NCBI RefSeq assembly: GCF_008520265.1
Contig: NZ_VIQM01000047.1
Location: forward strand, 1,512 to 37,410
Origin: Sphingobacterium cavernae
GTDB taxonomy: Bacteria > Bacteroidota > Bacteroidia > Sphingobacteriales > Sphingobacteriaceae
DNA length: 35,899 bases
Direction of reading: 5' to 3'
Program-made: the position numbers and the translations under genes
Notes under the pieces: model-generated
The model's database searches: none
Seen by the model: the letters and a program-made list of their open reading frames with translations, nothing else
What the model was told of the DNA's origin: nothing
In this document: positions 7,341 to 14,590 of the stretch, piece after piece
Numbering within the stretch: the first letter of the stretch is position 1
Layout: each line of letters begins with the position of its first letter

Positions 7341-7968
7341 TGGATACTGTTGCCGGCATATTGAGCATCCTGTTTTTTAAGGCATACAAAAAGTCCGGAG
7401 TCTGCTGAGAAGGAACAGCTATGGCAAAAGCGTAATCTGAGAAAGGAAGGCAGGCAACAAATATTTCGCAGGAAACCAGTTCTCCAGTGGACCGGTCTAT
7501 ATAATGGAGTTTTTTGCCGGAAAAGTCGATATACAGTTTGTCTCCCGGGATGTGTTCCATCACCATGCTGCCTTTTCGGGATACCAGCTGCTGTCTTAAA
7601 TGATAGTTGAACTGCGGATAGCTATAACCAGTGGGATCACTCTCGATATACTCTTGCCAGAGCAACTGTTTGGTGACTCCAGTACGCTTGAGTTCCTTTT
7701 CATAATAGTCCAGACGGCTTTTTAGGTATTCAAACTTATCTGCTTTGTAAGCAGGATTACCCGCGTGAAAAGATTTTTCCAGTAAAGGATCATCTTGCTT
7801 GAGCAGTTCCTCCGTATTGAAGCCCCCATCGGCCATCTTTTTGAAATAAGACTTTACGGTGTTCTTACTCATTCCAAGAATGCGGGCGATTGTTTTTATC
7901 CCACTTCCTGCTTGGTACAATCTAATTAATTGCTTTATTTGACTCATTTGTTTTGGTTTTCCAGCCAT
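7330..7968 (-). pseudogene. Truncated IS21-family transposase IstA
   Basis: This frame encodes the first ~213 residues of an IS21 IstA transposase, which normally has about 500 and is followed by the ATPase helper istB. The N-terminus MAGKPKQMSQIKQLIRL with GMSKNTVKSYFKK is the helix-turn-helix. The first catalytic Asp is in GDKLYIDFSGKKLHYID, and VPSQQTPDFLYALKNRML follows. The frame then stops inside an 11-bp repeat (7330-7340), and the DDE remainder and istB are absent. I chose the ATG at 7968 because the longer frame to 7980 needs TTG. The element is dead. Confidence 0.9.
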
Positions 7969-8005
7969 CAGTGATACCAATTATTTGATCACTAAGTAAC
8001 AAAAA

Positions 8006-8016
8006 CTACTCGCAAA
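8006..8016 (+). repeat. 11-bp direct repeat, copy 2
   Basis: This is the second copy of CTACTCGCAAA, directly next to the first of the IS21 end repeats. See 7330-7340. Confidence 0.6.
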
Positions 8017-8157
8017 GGGGTCAGCATGCTCCAGCGCAATGAACTATTAAATGTATTTAGGAAGTCAACATGAGCCAGTATGGCAGTTGAATATGGGCTT
8101 TAAACACAATATGTCTCCCTAAAACTAATTCAATTTTGAGGGGTCAGTATGTTCCAG
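8017..8157 (-). mobile_element. IS21 left-end region with three transposase-binding repeats
   Basis: Three related 18-bp direct repeats occur at 8017-8034, 8061-8078 and 8140-8157. Their consensus is GGGGTCAGYATGYTCCAG, with the middle copy more diverged. Repeated sites of this kind at the ends are a hallmark of IS21-family elements. The outermost copy probably lies close to the true left end of the element, upstream of istA. Confidence 0.7.
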
Positions 8158-8260
8158 TATATCCAACCATAACTTGCACCCGATAACCAAAAACTTTACC
8201 GCCACTTTTTGTCTGTAAAAAATCTTCTTTCTTTTATTGATATTTTTGGTAATAACGATC

Positions 8261-8502
8261 ATGGATAAAGACGCAGTAAATAAACTCCTCTACTTTTTTC
8301 TATACAAGCCCGGCCCTTTGACCAGAGCTTTAGAAATTATAAAAGGATTACCATATCCGTTGTGTTCTCTCGAAGAAAAAACCCAAATTGTAAAAGAAAT
8401 AGAATTCCGTTTATCGGTTTGCATCCCGTTGAGCACCAAATTAAAGATTGCCTAATCCCAATAGAAGGCCTTCGCCAGCGTGTTTTGAAACCAGCAGAAT
8501 GA
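8261..8502 (+). pseudogene. Probable remnant of a type I restriction specificity subunit (HsdS)
   Basis: The first frame reads LPYPLCSLEEKTQIVKEIEF followed by RLSVC, which resembles the HsdS conserved-region motif P-L-x-x-L-x-E-Q-x-x-I-V-x-x-I-E. After a frameshift near 8425 a second frame continues VEHQIKDCLIPIEGLRQRVL and stops at 8500, matching the usual HsdS ending with LRQSVLKKAF. The target recognition domains are missing and no hsdM or hsdR is present in the window. The first ~30 codons from the ATG at 8261 are not recognisable. The identification rests on short motifs. Confidence 0.55.
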
Positions 8503-8588
8503 TTATGAGCCTGCATCTGTTTTGTTGGAGAAATAAAAGCCGATAAGGTAGCAACATAGACAAAGTAAGAAATAAAGATAAAGAAATA

Positions 8589-8608
8589 GTCAATTTAAAT
8601 ATTGACTT
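8589..8608. promoter_or_regulatory. Inverted repeat upstream of mobile mystery protein A
   Basis: AGTCAA-N8-TTGACT, with an additional half-site AGTCAA at 8621-8626. The 8-bp spacer equals that between the first two half-sites of the repeat set at 8682-8717. It may be a second repressor site. Confidence 0.4.
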
Positions 8609-8681
8609 ATAATTTTATTAGTCAATTTACAGATTTACTTTATTTTGTTTATGTAAACATATATATTGATTTTTTTTAAAA

Positions 8682-8717
8682 AAAGTAAACTTGTATATTT
8701 ACTTTTATCAAAGTAAA
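8682..8717. promoter_or_regulatory. Operator array in front of mobile mystery protein A
   Basis: Three alternating half-sites stand immediately upstream of the ATG at 8730: AAAGTAAA (8682-8689), TTTACTTT (8698-8705) and AAAGTAAA (8710-8717). They form two overlapping inverted repeats with 8-bp and 4-bp spacers. A self-regulating helix-turn-helix protein is encoded next, so autorepression is likely. Confidence 0.6.
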
Positions 8718-8729
8718 TATTGATGAATT

Positions 8730-9185
8730 ATGAAAAATAATTTACAAAGAAAGCAATTGGACGAAAAGTTTAAGGCATTTTCTGTGCTCCGCAATTCTCC
8801 CCCACCCGTTGGCGGATGGTTGAAAGCCATACGTACAACGCTCGGTATGAGCTTACAACAATTGGGTAATAAATTAGGTGTTACAAAGCAAAGTATACAA
8901 AGTTTAGAAAAGAGAGAAATAGAAGGGAATATCACTATTAATTCTTTGAAAGAAACGGCTCATGCATTGGATATGAAATTTGTTTATGTGTTGTTACCGA
9001 AAGATGGAAGTCTAGAACAATTGATAGAACGTAAAGCTGCAATATTAGCTAAAGAAATTGTGATGCGCACGACGCAAACGATGGCTCTAGAAGATCAAGA
9101 AAATGCTCAAGCTCGATTAAAAGACGCTATAGAAGAACGTAAAAAAGAGATTATTGAAAGTAATCCAAAAATATTATGGGATTAA
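8730..9185 (+). CDS. Mobile mystery protein A (helix-turn-helix)
   Basis: This 151-residue protein matches the family called mobile mystery protein A, always found next to protein B and often on mobile DNA. The signature PPPVGGWLKAIRTTLGMS starts near residue 24. A Cro/C1-type helix-turn-helix follows at about 38-60 (LQQLGNKLGVTKQSIQSLE), then the family block LKETAHALDMKFVYVLLP. The C-terminal third is charged and helical. It overlaps the next gene by 10 bp, so the two are co-translated. By analogy with toxin/antitoxin pairs it is probably the antitoxin and repressor of the Fic partner; this has not been shown for the family as far as I know. Confidence 0.9.
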   Translation: MKNNLQRKQLDEKFKAFSVLRNSPPPVGGWLKAIRTTLGMSLQQLGNKLGVTKQSIQSLEKREIEGNITINSLKETAHALDMKFVYVLLPKDGSLEQLIERKAAILAKEIVMRTTQTMALEDQENAQARLKDAIEERKKEIIESNPKILWD

Positions 9186-9775
9186 ATCTGCAATACGAAT
9201 ATGGTCAAACACCTTTAGATCCTGAAGAATTAGATGAGTTAAAAATACATTCCATTTCAACAAAAGCAGAACTCGATGAACTAGAACAACAAAATATTGA
9301 AGAAGCTCTGTTTTGGGCTATGGGATTGAAATTTGCTTACGGGAAATTAATTTCAGAAAAGTTTGTTCTGGATTTACACAAAAGAATGTATAAGAATGTT
9401 TGGAAATGGGCGGGTACCTATAGAATTACAGAGAAAAATATTGGGGTAAAACAGTATATGATAACTCATAACCTAAGAAACTTATTAGATGATACCCTAT
9501 ATTGGATAAAGAATCAAACGTATTCACCTCATGAAATTGCCATTCGTTTTAAACATAGGTTAGTATCAATTCATTGTTTTCCAAACGGTAATGGTAGACA
9601 TAGTCGCTTGATGGCAGATATCATTATGGAAAAAATTTTTAAATTACCACCATTTACTTGGGGGCGAAATCAAGTCACTCTTTCAAAAGAGCAGATTAGA
9701 AAAGAATATATAAATGCGGTAAGAGCCGCTGATCTAAATGATTATCAACCTTTACTGCATTTTTCACAATCTTAA
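9176..9775 (+). CDS. Mobile mystery protein B (Fic-domain protein)
   Basis: This 199-residue protein has a Fic fold, a family that transfers AMP or other nucleotide groups from nucleotides to target proteins. The Fic motif HCFPNGNGRHSR occupies residues 133-144. The catalytic His133 and the GNGRxxR phosphate loop are intact, but the acidic metal ligand of the usual HxFx(D/E)GNGR is Asn137. WKWAGTYR (76-83) is the conserved flap region. The N-terminal helix TKAELDELEQQNIEEALFW may play the role of an inhibitory helix; this is inferred. It overlaps protein A by 10 bp. The pair is probably a toxin/antitoxin-like module. Confidence 0.9.
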   Translation: MGLNLQYEYGQTPLDPEELDELKIHSISTKAELDELEQQNIEEALFWAMGLKFAYGKLISEKFVLDLHKRMYKNVWKWAGTYRITEKNIGVKQYMITHNLRNLLDDTLYWIKNQTYSPHEIAIRFKHRLVSIHCFPNGNGRHSRLMADIIMEKIFKLPPFTWGRNQVTLSKEQIRKEYINAVRAADLNDYQPLLHFSQS

Positions 9776-9855
9776 AGATAAAAAATGACAGAGTAAGCAA
9801 CTTATATATAATTCACTTAATACTGTTTCCAAGAATTAAATTTAGCTGACAAAAA

Positions 9856-9896
9856 TACATTGTTCACTTACAGCTAAAAAGTAAATGAACAATGTA
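9856..9896 (-). terminator. Terminator of the SusCD-type operon
   Basis: A 16-bp stem with one mismatch (arms 9856-9871 and 9881-9896, 9-nt loop) lies 19 bp after the DUF2233 stop codon. Read on the minus strand it is followed at once by five T. It may also act on the convergent mobile mystery genes. Confidence 0.75.
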
Positions 9897-9914
9897 AATG
9901 TAAATAAAAAATAA

Positions 9915-10793
9915 TTATTTCTTAATAACGAATACTGTAGCTACTCCGCGTTCACCTTCATTATCGAACTTACCATTATCAGATGGGTGATTTACAACAC
10001 CATAATTTTTAACCCAAGCTGTAGAGGATCCACCTCCGTCATAATTAAGCGCTGAAACACAATCTAATGCGGACATGAAGCTTGAAAGCTCTGCAATAGA
10101 CATGCCTCTTGATGAAGAAGCGCGTCCATCAACGACGACGACTAATAATTTATTATTGGATGTCAGTCCCACGGCGGTTCTAGGATGTCTAGCGGTATTA
10201 AAGTCTACTTCTAATTGAGTTAATTCTTTACCGCCAAATATTAAAAGTGGACCTCCTGCCAGCGCTGTAGGCTCAGTGATTGATGACCATCCTGCTGAGG
10301 GCTTCATCACTATGCTTGGTGATCCAGAGGTATTTAGTGTTAAAGCACCATTTTCTCTGTAGCTGTTAAAGCCAGTATTTGTTTCTTTGATAACTTTGCC
10401 ATCACTTTTTAAGAATACTGTTGATCCGCCCGATGTAGTATTAAAATAGCTACCATTAAAGGCAACTAATGCGTTATGCTGGGTTGCCGCTTCGCTTGTC
10501 TTCAGAAAACCTGAAGCGACAAATGGTAATTCTATTTTTGCACCTTTTGACAAGTCTATTTCTAAAATAGTAACAAACTGTTTTGTTTCGAACAAATTAT
10601 TAAAATGAAAACTTTTCCACTCTATACCCTCGGCTACGGTTTTTACGTCCCACTTGGTGCTGGCTAAGATTGCCTTAACGTCTAATTTCTCGACGTTAGT
10701 GTAATCGTATGGGAGTTGTGTTCCTTCCTCTTTTTTAGAACAATTTACAAAAAGGAATAAAAATAGAATACTATATAAAATTCTGTTTTTCAT
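9915..10793 (-). CDS. Phosphodiester glycosidase (DUF2233/NAGPA) lipoprotein
   Basis: This 292-residue lipoprotein (lipobox LFVNC, Cys18) belongs to DUF2233, the family of the mammalian uncovering enzyme that removes GlcNAc from a sugar-phosphodiester. Family landmarks are AFNGSYFNTTSGG (about 111-123), LAGGPLL (178-184), RHPRTAVGL (202-210), VVDGR (220-224) and the strongly conserved NYDGGGSST (250-258). It is the last gene of the SusCD-type operon, 9 bp after the DUF218 gene. The expected role is cleavage of a glycosyl-phosphodiester at the cell surface or in the periplasm. A decayed copy of its C-terminus lies at 4341-4437. Confidence 0.9.
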   Translation of the reverse strand: MKNRILYSILFLFLFVNCSKKEEGTQLPYDYTNVEKLDVKAILASTKWDVKTVAEGIEWKSFHFNNLFETKQFVTILEIDLSKGAKIELPFVASGFLKTSEAATQHNALVAFNGSYFNTTSGGSTVFLKSDGKVIKETNTGFNSYRENGALTLNTSGSPSIVMKPSAGWSSITEPTALAGGPLLIFGGKELTQLEVDFNTARHPRTAVGLTSNNKLLVVVVDGRASSSRGMSIAELSSFMSALDCVSALNYDGGGSSTAWVKNYGVVNHPSDNGKFDNEGERGVATVFVIKK

Positions 10794-10802
10794 AGTAAAT
10801 AA

Positions 10803-11948
10803 TTAGGGGTTGTTAACCCATTTAACATTTAATTTCAATGGCTCTTGAATGATATTCAACTGCTTATCAAGTTTTAAATACTCTCTGTTTCTATAAAGAT
10901 TTATTTCCTGACTATTATTCTGATAATTAACACCTGCGACATTAGATTTTCCCCAAGAAAATGGCCAATTTGGTATGAGCTGCTTGGCCTCTGCTTGCCC
11001 TTTAAACACGAATTTATTATTTTTTTTCTCCGCGATTAGAACAGCATTGTTTGAAAAAAGCACTAATTTATCATTTAATATTATCCCAGCATTAAAACCA
11101 TTAATTCTCCAGTCATTAGGAATATTATCTATAAAATTATCCCATGAAAGGATCTCTTTAACTTTCATATTCCTTTTATTAACAACATGAATCTTATTTA
11201 AAGTTTTTATATACCATGTATTGCCATTATCAATGAAAGACCAAGAACCCGTTTGATCGGAAATTTTAGGGTCATTAAAGACATGGTTTCGTTGAATAAT
11301 ATTGATGACTTTTCCACCATTCACCTCATACACAGTAGAATCCATGAGATAGTAGGTGTTATCATTATTTTCCCATGATACTTGAGGTGTCAACCAGAGG
11401 GCATTTCTAATAAATCTTTCATTATCTAATTCTCCATTGAAGATAGACACATAATCAAGTTTATCATTTTCTTTAGGGTTTAGGTCTCCTTCAATAAAAA
11501 ACTTCGCATGTACTGCATCATGTTTTCTCAAGCGTGCAGCAACAGATACGGCATGCCAGTGATTTGATACAACCAATACGGTATCGCCTTTTTGAATTAT
11601 GTTCGATCCATATTCATCCTTTAGCACACGACTAAACACATAATTCTGAACAGTTGTTTTTGCATTTTCCTCTTTATATATCTTTGAGGGCTCAATGCCT
11701 AATTGAACTAATCCATTGTACATAACACTTGCCTCACAGATCGAAGACTTATGCGCACCGCAACCACCAGATACAATTATTTTATCTATATTTTGCGCTT
11801 TATACAACCGATTAGCTATTTGTATTCGAGTAGCCAGAATTTCTGGATTGTCCGAACCTAGAACTAACATTATAGTCTTAGGGCTGGAAGCCATACTTAC
11901 ATGCAGAGAAAACAATATCAAAAGAAAGATAAATAATAACTTGTTCAT
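10803..11948 (-). CDS. Secreted DUF218 (YdcF/ElyC-like) protein with extra C-terminal domain
   Basis: This 381-residue protein has a signal peptide (about 1-20). Residues 24-155 form a DUF218 domain: TIMLVLGSDNPE, DKIIVSGGCGAHKSS, CEASVMYNGLVQLGIE, ENAKTTVQNYVFSR and DTVLVVSNHWHAVSVAARL. DUF218 proteins such as SanA and ElyC act in the cell envelope, and their reaction is not well defined. Residues from about 180 on contain repeated short aromatic segments (TYYLMDSTVYEV, TWYIKTLNKIHVV, EYLKLDKQLNI) that look like beta-propeller blades; I do not recognise the family. It starts 2 bp after the stop of the beta-helix gene and is in the same operon. Confidence 0.8.
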   Translation of the reverse strand: MNKLLFIFLLILFSLHVSMASSPKTIMLVLGSDNPEILATRIQIANRLYKAQNIDKIIVSGGCGAHKSSICEASVMYNGLVQLGIEPSKIYKEENAKTTVQNYVFSRVLKDEYGSNIIQKGDTVLVVSNHWHAVSVAARLRKHDAVHAKFFIEGDLNPKENDKLDYVSIFNGELDNERFIRNALWLTPQVSWENNDNTYYLMDSTVYEVNGGKVINIIQRNHVFNDPKISDQTGSWSFIDNGNTWYIKTLNKIHVVNKRNMKVKEILSWDNFIDNIPNDWRINGFNAGIILNDKLVLFSNNAVLIAEKKNNKFVFKGQAEAKQLIPNWPFSWGKSNVAGVNYQNNSQEINLYRNREYLKLDKQLNIIQEPLKLNVKWVNNP

Positions 11949-11950
11949 CC

Positions 11951-13642
11951 TTACTTAACTTTATATCCCATTATCTTTAATTGTCTTTCAGCACCAAACA
12001 TATCTTTAGTAATATGATCAGAAAATATTGGATTGAACGTACTAGCGTAAGCAGATAAACCATCTTTATCTACCCCCTTAAGTAATGCTGGATTGTTTTG
12101 TCCAATAGGCATAAAATCACTATTGAGCATAGCACTAGGAACAAAAGAAGATCCAGCCTCTATAGTACCTTGGTCGGAATAAACAGAAGTCATAATAACA
12201 GAATTTCTAATAGTTGGATTAGTAGCTGTTGCCTCAACAAAATTATCTACATCTTTAGACGTAGATGCTTGTATATTGCTGGCCACCAAAGAATTGTAAA
12301 TTTCTAAATTATTCACCAGATTACGTCTATAAACTCCACCTCCAGGTCCAGCGGATGTATTATTCACTATCGTGGAACTAATTAAATAAACTGTAGTGCC
12401 GCCATATAGCATTACTCCGCCTCCACCATTGGCAGATGTTGACTTATTTCCCGAAATAAGAGAATTGATGACATAAGCCTTAGAATTCTCACGAACATAC
12501 AAACCTGCGCCATAGGATGTATTAGAATTGTTTTTTATTTCACAGTTATATAATGTGATAGTGGCATTAGGGTACCCATGGAGTCCTGCTGCCGTGCCTG
12601 ATGCGGAATTATTGTTAAACTGTGAGTTATAGGCGGTTAATTTTCCATCAGCTAACCACATTCCTCCACCATTATTTCCACCTTTATTATCGTTAATTTT
12701 CACATTTCTAAATGTAATATCCGCATTATTAAAGGCATAAATTCCAGCTCCATAACCTACTGTACCACCAGAGTTTGATGTTTTATTATCAACAACTTCT
12801 ACATCATTTAATTCAACTTTAGCGTTTGCAATTAGCATTCCGCCGCCCCAGCCACGATTATATCGTACATCAGCGATTGTTACGTTACTTCCTCTATTTG
12901 TCGCATTACCTCCTTTTATAATAATTCCGCTGATAGAAACTTTTGACTCGGCATCAAATGCTGCTGTAATGGTTACCGTGTGATAACAATTAACAGAAGC
13001 TGAGAGCTGTCCATCAAGAATTGTTTTATAAATAAAAGGATTCGATTTAGAGGCAGAAGTAGCATTAGCTTCAAAGCCACCGATTAGGGTTAAATTTTTA
13101 GAAATTTCGAATGTTTTATCAGCTTGGTTTGTTGCATCACCATTTCTAATTGTCCTACTTGGTTTATATACACCCTCTGATAAATAGATGATACTATTAG
13201 TGGTAGATTTTTCCAAAGCTGTATTCAAATCTGTTGCATTAGCCCAAGATTTACCATCACCAGTTCCATCAGGCTTTACATAAAATACGGGAGCTTTCCC
13301 GGTTTCCTGAACAACTAATACCTCACGCTCATTTTCAGCACCCATTTTCACCAGTATTATTCCCGAGCGCTCATCATCCTCGTTAGTCAAGGCTGTAAAT
13401 CCAACTTTATTTTTTCCTTTTTCAAAATTAGCACTATCCAGCGTAATCCACGAGGCATCAGTACTAACCTCAATATTCTGATTTGATAGGACATCAAAAG
13501 TGTAACGTTGTGATTTATTACTTACCTCCAAATAGGCATTTCCTATCATAAGCTTGCTTTCAAAAGTATTATTTTCTTTTTTACAAGCTATGAAGAGTGA
13601 AACAAAGGCAATTATTAAGATTAAACAATTAATATTCTTCAT
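11951..13642 (-). CDS. BACON-domain, right-handed beta-helix lipoprotein
   Basis: This 563-residue lipoprotein has its lipobox at SLFIAC (Cys20). Residues about 31-112 resemble a BACON-type Ig domain (SNQNIEVSTDASWITLD, then EREVLVVQETG), which often binds glycans or mucin. From FYVKPDGTGDGKSWANATDL at about residue 119 a parallel beta-helix follows. It shows many repeats of the form GGGM, GAGIYAFNN, NNGGGMWL, GAGLYVRENS and GGGVMLYGG, typical of polymorphic outer-membrane or pectin-lyase-fold proteins. Such folds bind or cleave polysaccharide. No catalytic set of a named lyase is recognisable, so enzymatic activity is open. It is in the middle of the SusCD-type operon. Confidence 0.85.
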   Translation of the reverse strand: MKNINCLILIIAFVSLFIACKKENNTFESKLMIGNAYLEVSNKSQRYTFDVLSNQNIEVSTDASWITLDSANFEKGKNKVGFTALTNEDDERSGIILVKMGAENEREVLVVQETGKAPVFYVKPDGTGDGKSWANATDLNTALEKSTTNSIIYLSEGVYKPSRTIRNGDATNQADKTFEISKNLTLIGGFEANATSASKSNPFIYKTILDGQLSASVNCYHTVTITAAFDAESKVSISGIIIKGGNATNRGSNVTIADVRYNRGWGGGMLIANAKVELNDVEVVDNKTSNSGGTVGYGAGIYAFNNADITFRNVKINDNKGGNNGGGMWLADGKLTAYNSQFNNNSASGTAAGLHGYPNATITLYNCEIKNNSNTSYGAGLYVRENSKAYVINSLISGNKSTSANGGGGVMLYGGTTVYLISSTIVNNTSAGPGGGVYRRNLVNNLEIYNSLVASNIQASTSKDVDNFVEATATNPTIRNSVIMTSVYSDQGTIEAGSSFVPSAMLNSDFMPIGQNNPALLKGVDKDGLSAYASTFNPIFSDHITKDMFGAERQLKIMGYKVK

Positions 13643-13644
13643 AA

Positions 13645-14589
13645 TTAAATACGTTTGTTGTTAAGTTTATACTTGTTATAATCAGCTTCTAAAAAATCAT
13701 AACAATCTTTAAGTTCCTTTTCGTCAGTATATTTACATTCATACATAAATACACCGGTATAATTAATCTTCTCCAGTGCGGCAAATATTAGGTTCCAATT
13801 ATTTTTGCCCAATTTATTACATGGAAGATAATGGGCCTCGGAAAGTCCATCTCCGTCGGACACATGTAAAGTCTTGACACGAGATCCAAATCTTTCAATT
13901 AATAATTCGGAATTCATAATATGGCACATATCTACGGCAAGTCCTACATCATCAGGAAAAAGGGAGAACACGGTTTCACATTCAGCAATAGTGCGCATTA
14001 AGGGTCTTTCTCTTTCACCTACTGTCAGCTGCGGTCCTAGCATGTTTTCAACCACCATTTGCATATTATGACGGCGGGTTTCTGTGTTCAATTCAATTAC
14101 CGATTTCACCAACTGTGAGATCCTTAATTCTCGTTCATTGTTTCCTAAATAATAGGAAGGATGAAAAAGAATAATTTGCGGCTGCAAAGCAGAGAGCACC
14201 TTAATTAACTCAATATGTGTCTGTACCACTGCGGTTCTCTGAGATTCTGTTATTTGCGATAAATCAATCTTTTGTGAGAAAGGCATATGAATAGACCATA
14301 CTTTGACACCTGTAGCATCTAGTATCGTTTTTAAACTGTCTATTTTTACTTTCCAATAATCTTGATCATACTTCAAACTTAGGTCCTTGTTAAGCAAAGA
14401 TCCTATATTAGATAGTTCAATGTAACGGATTCCTAAAGACTTAGCATAAAGCATTTTCTCTTTGGTAATTGCCTGTATATTTACGGAATATCCAATTGGC
14501 ATTGAGGAGGGTCTTACCTCTGCAAAAAGCAGTGATAAAGACATCGTAAATAATGTGATAAAAACTAGAAAAAGCTTGAACGTTCTCAT
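13645..14589 (-). CDS. Secreted sugar phosphate isomerase/epimerase-like TIM barrel
   Basis: This 314-residue protein has a signal peptide (about 1-23, LLFAEV). Its xylose-isomerase-like TIM-barrel domain spans the rest. The expected metal-site residues are visible: Glu181 (VVENM), Asp220 and His223 (AVDMCH), His242 and Asp245 (LHVSD), and Glu284 (FMYECKY). His101 (SIHMPF) and His143 (LFHPS) line the barrel. The exported location means it acts in the periplasm, not in central sugar metabolism. It starts 1 bp after the susD-like gene ends and lies 2 bp before the beta-helix gene. The substrate is unknown; a role in modifying the imported sugar is inferred. Confidence 0.87.
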   Translation of the reverse strand: MRTFKLFLVFITLFTMSLSLLFAEVRPSSMPIGYSVNIQAITKEKMLYAKSLGIRYIELSNIGSLLNKDLSLKYDQDYWKVKIDSLKTILDATGVKVWSIHMPFSQKIDLSQITESQRTAVVQTHIELIKVLSALQPQIILFHPSYYLGNNERELRISQLVKSVIELNTETRRHNMQMVVENMLGPQLTVGERERPLMRTIAECETVFSLFPDDVGLAVDMCHIMNSELLIERFGSRVKTLHVSDGDGLSEAHYLPCNKLGKNNWNLIFAALEKINYTGVFMYECKYTDEKELKDCYDFLEADYNKYKLNNKRI

Positions 14590-14590
14590 A

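Noticed and set aside
8708..8935. Minus-strand open frame opposite mobile mystery protein A
   Set aside because: It is a shadow of a well-supported gene and spans its operator region.
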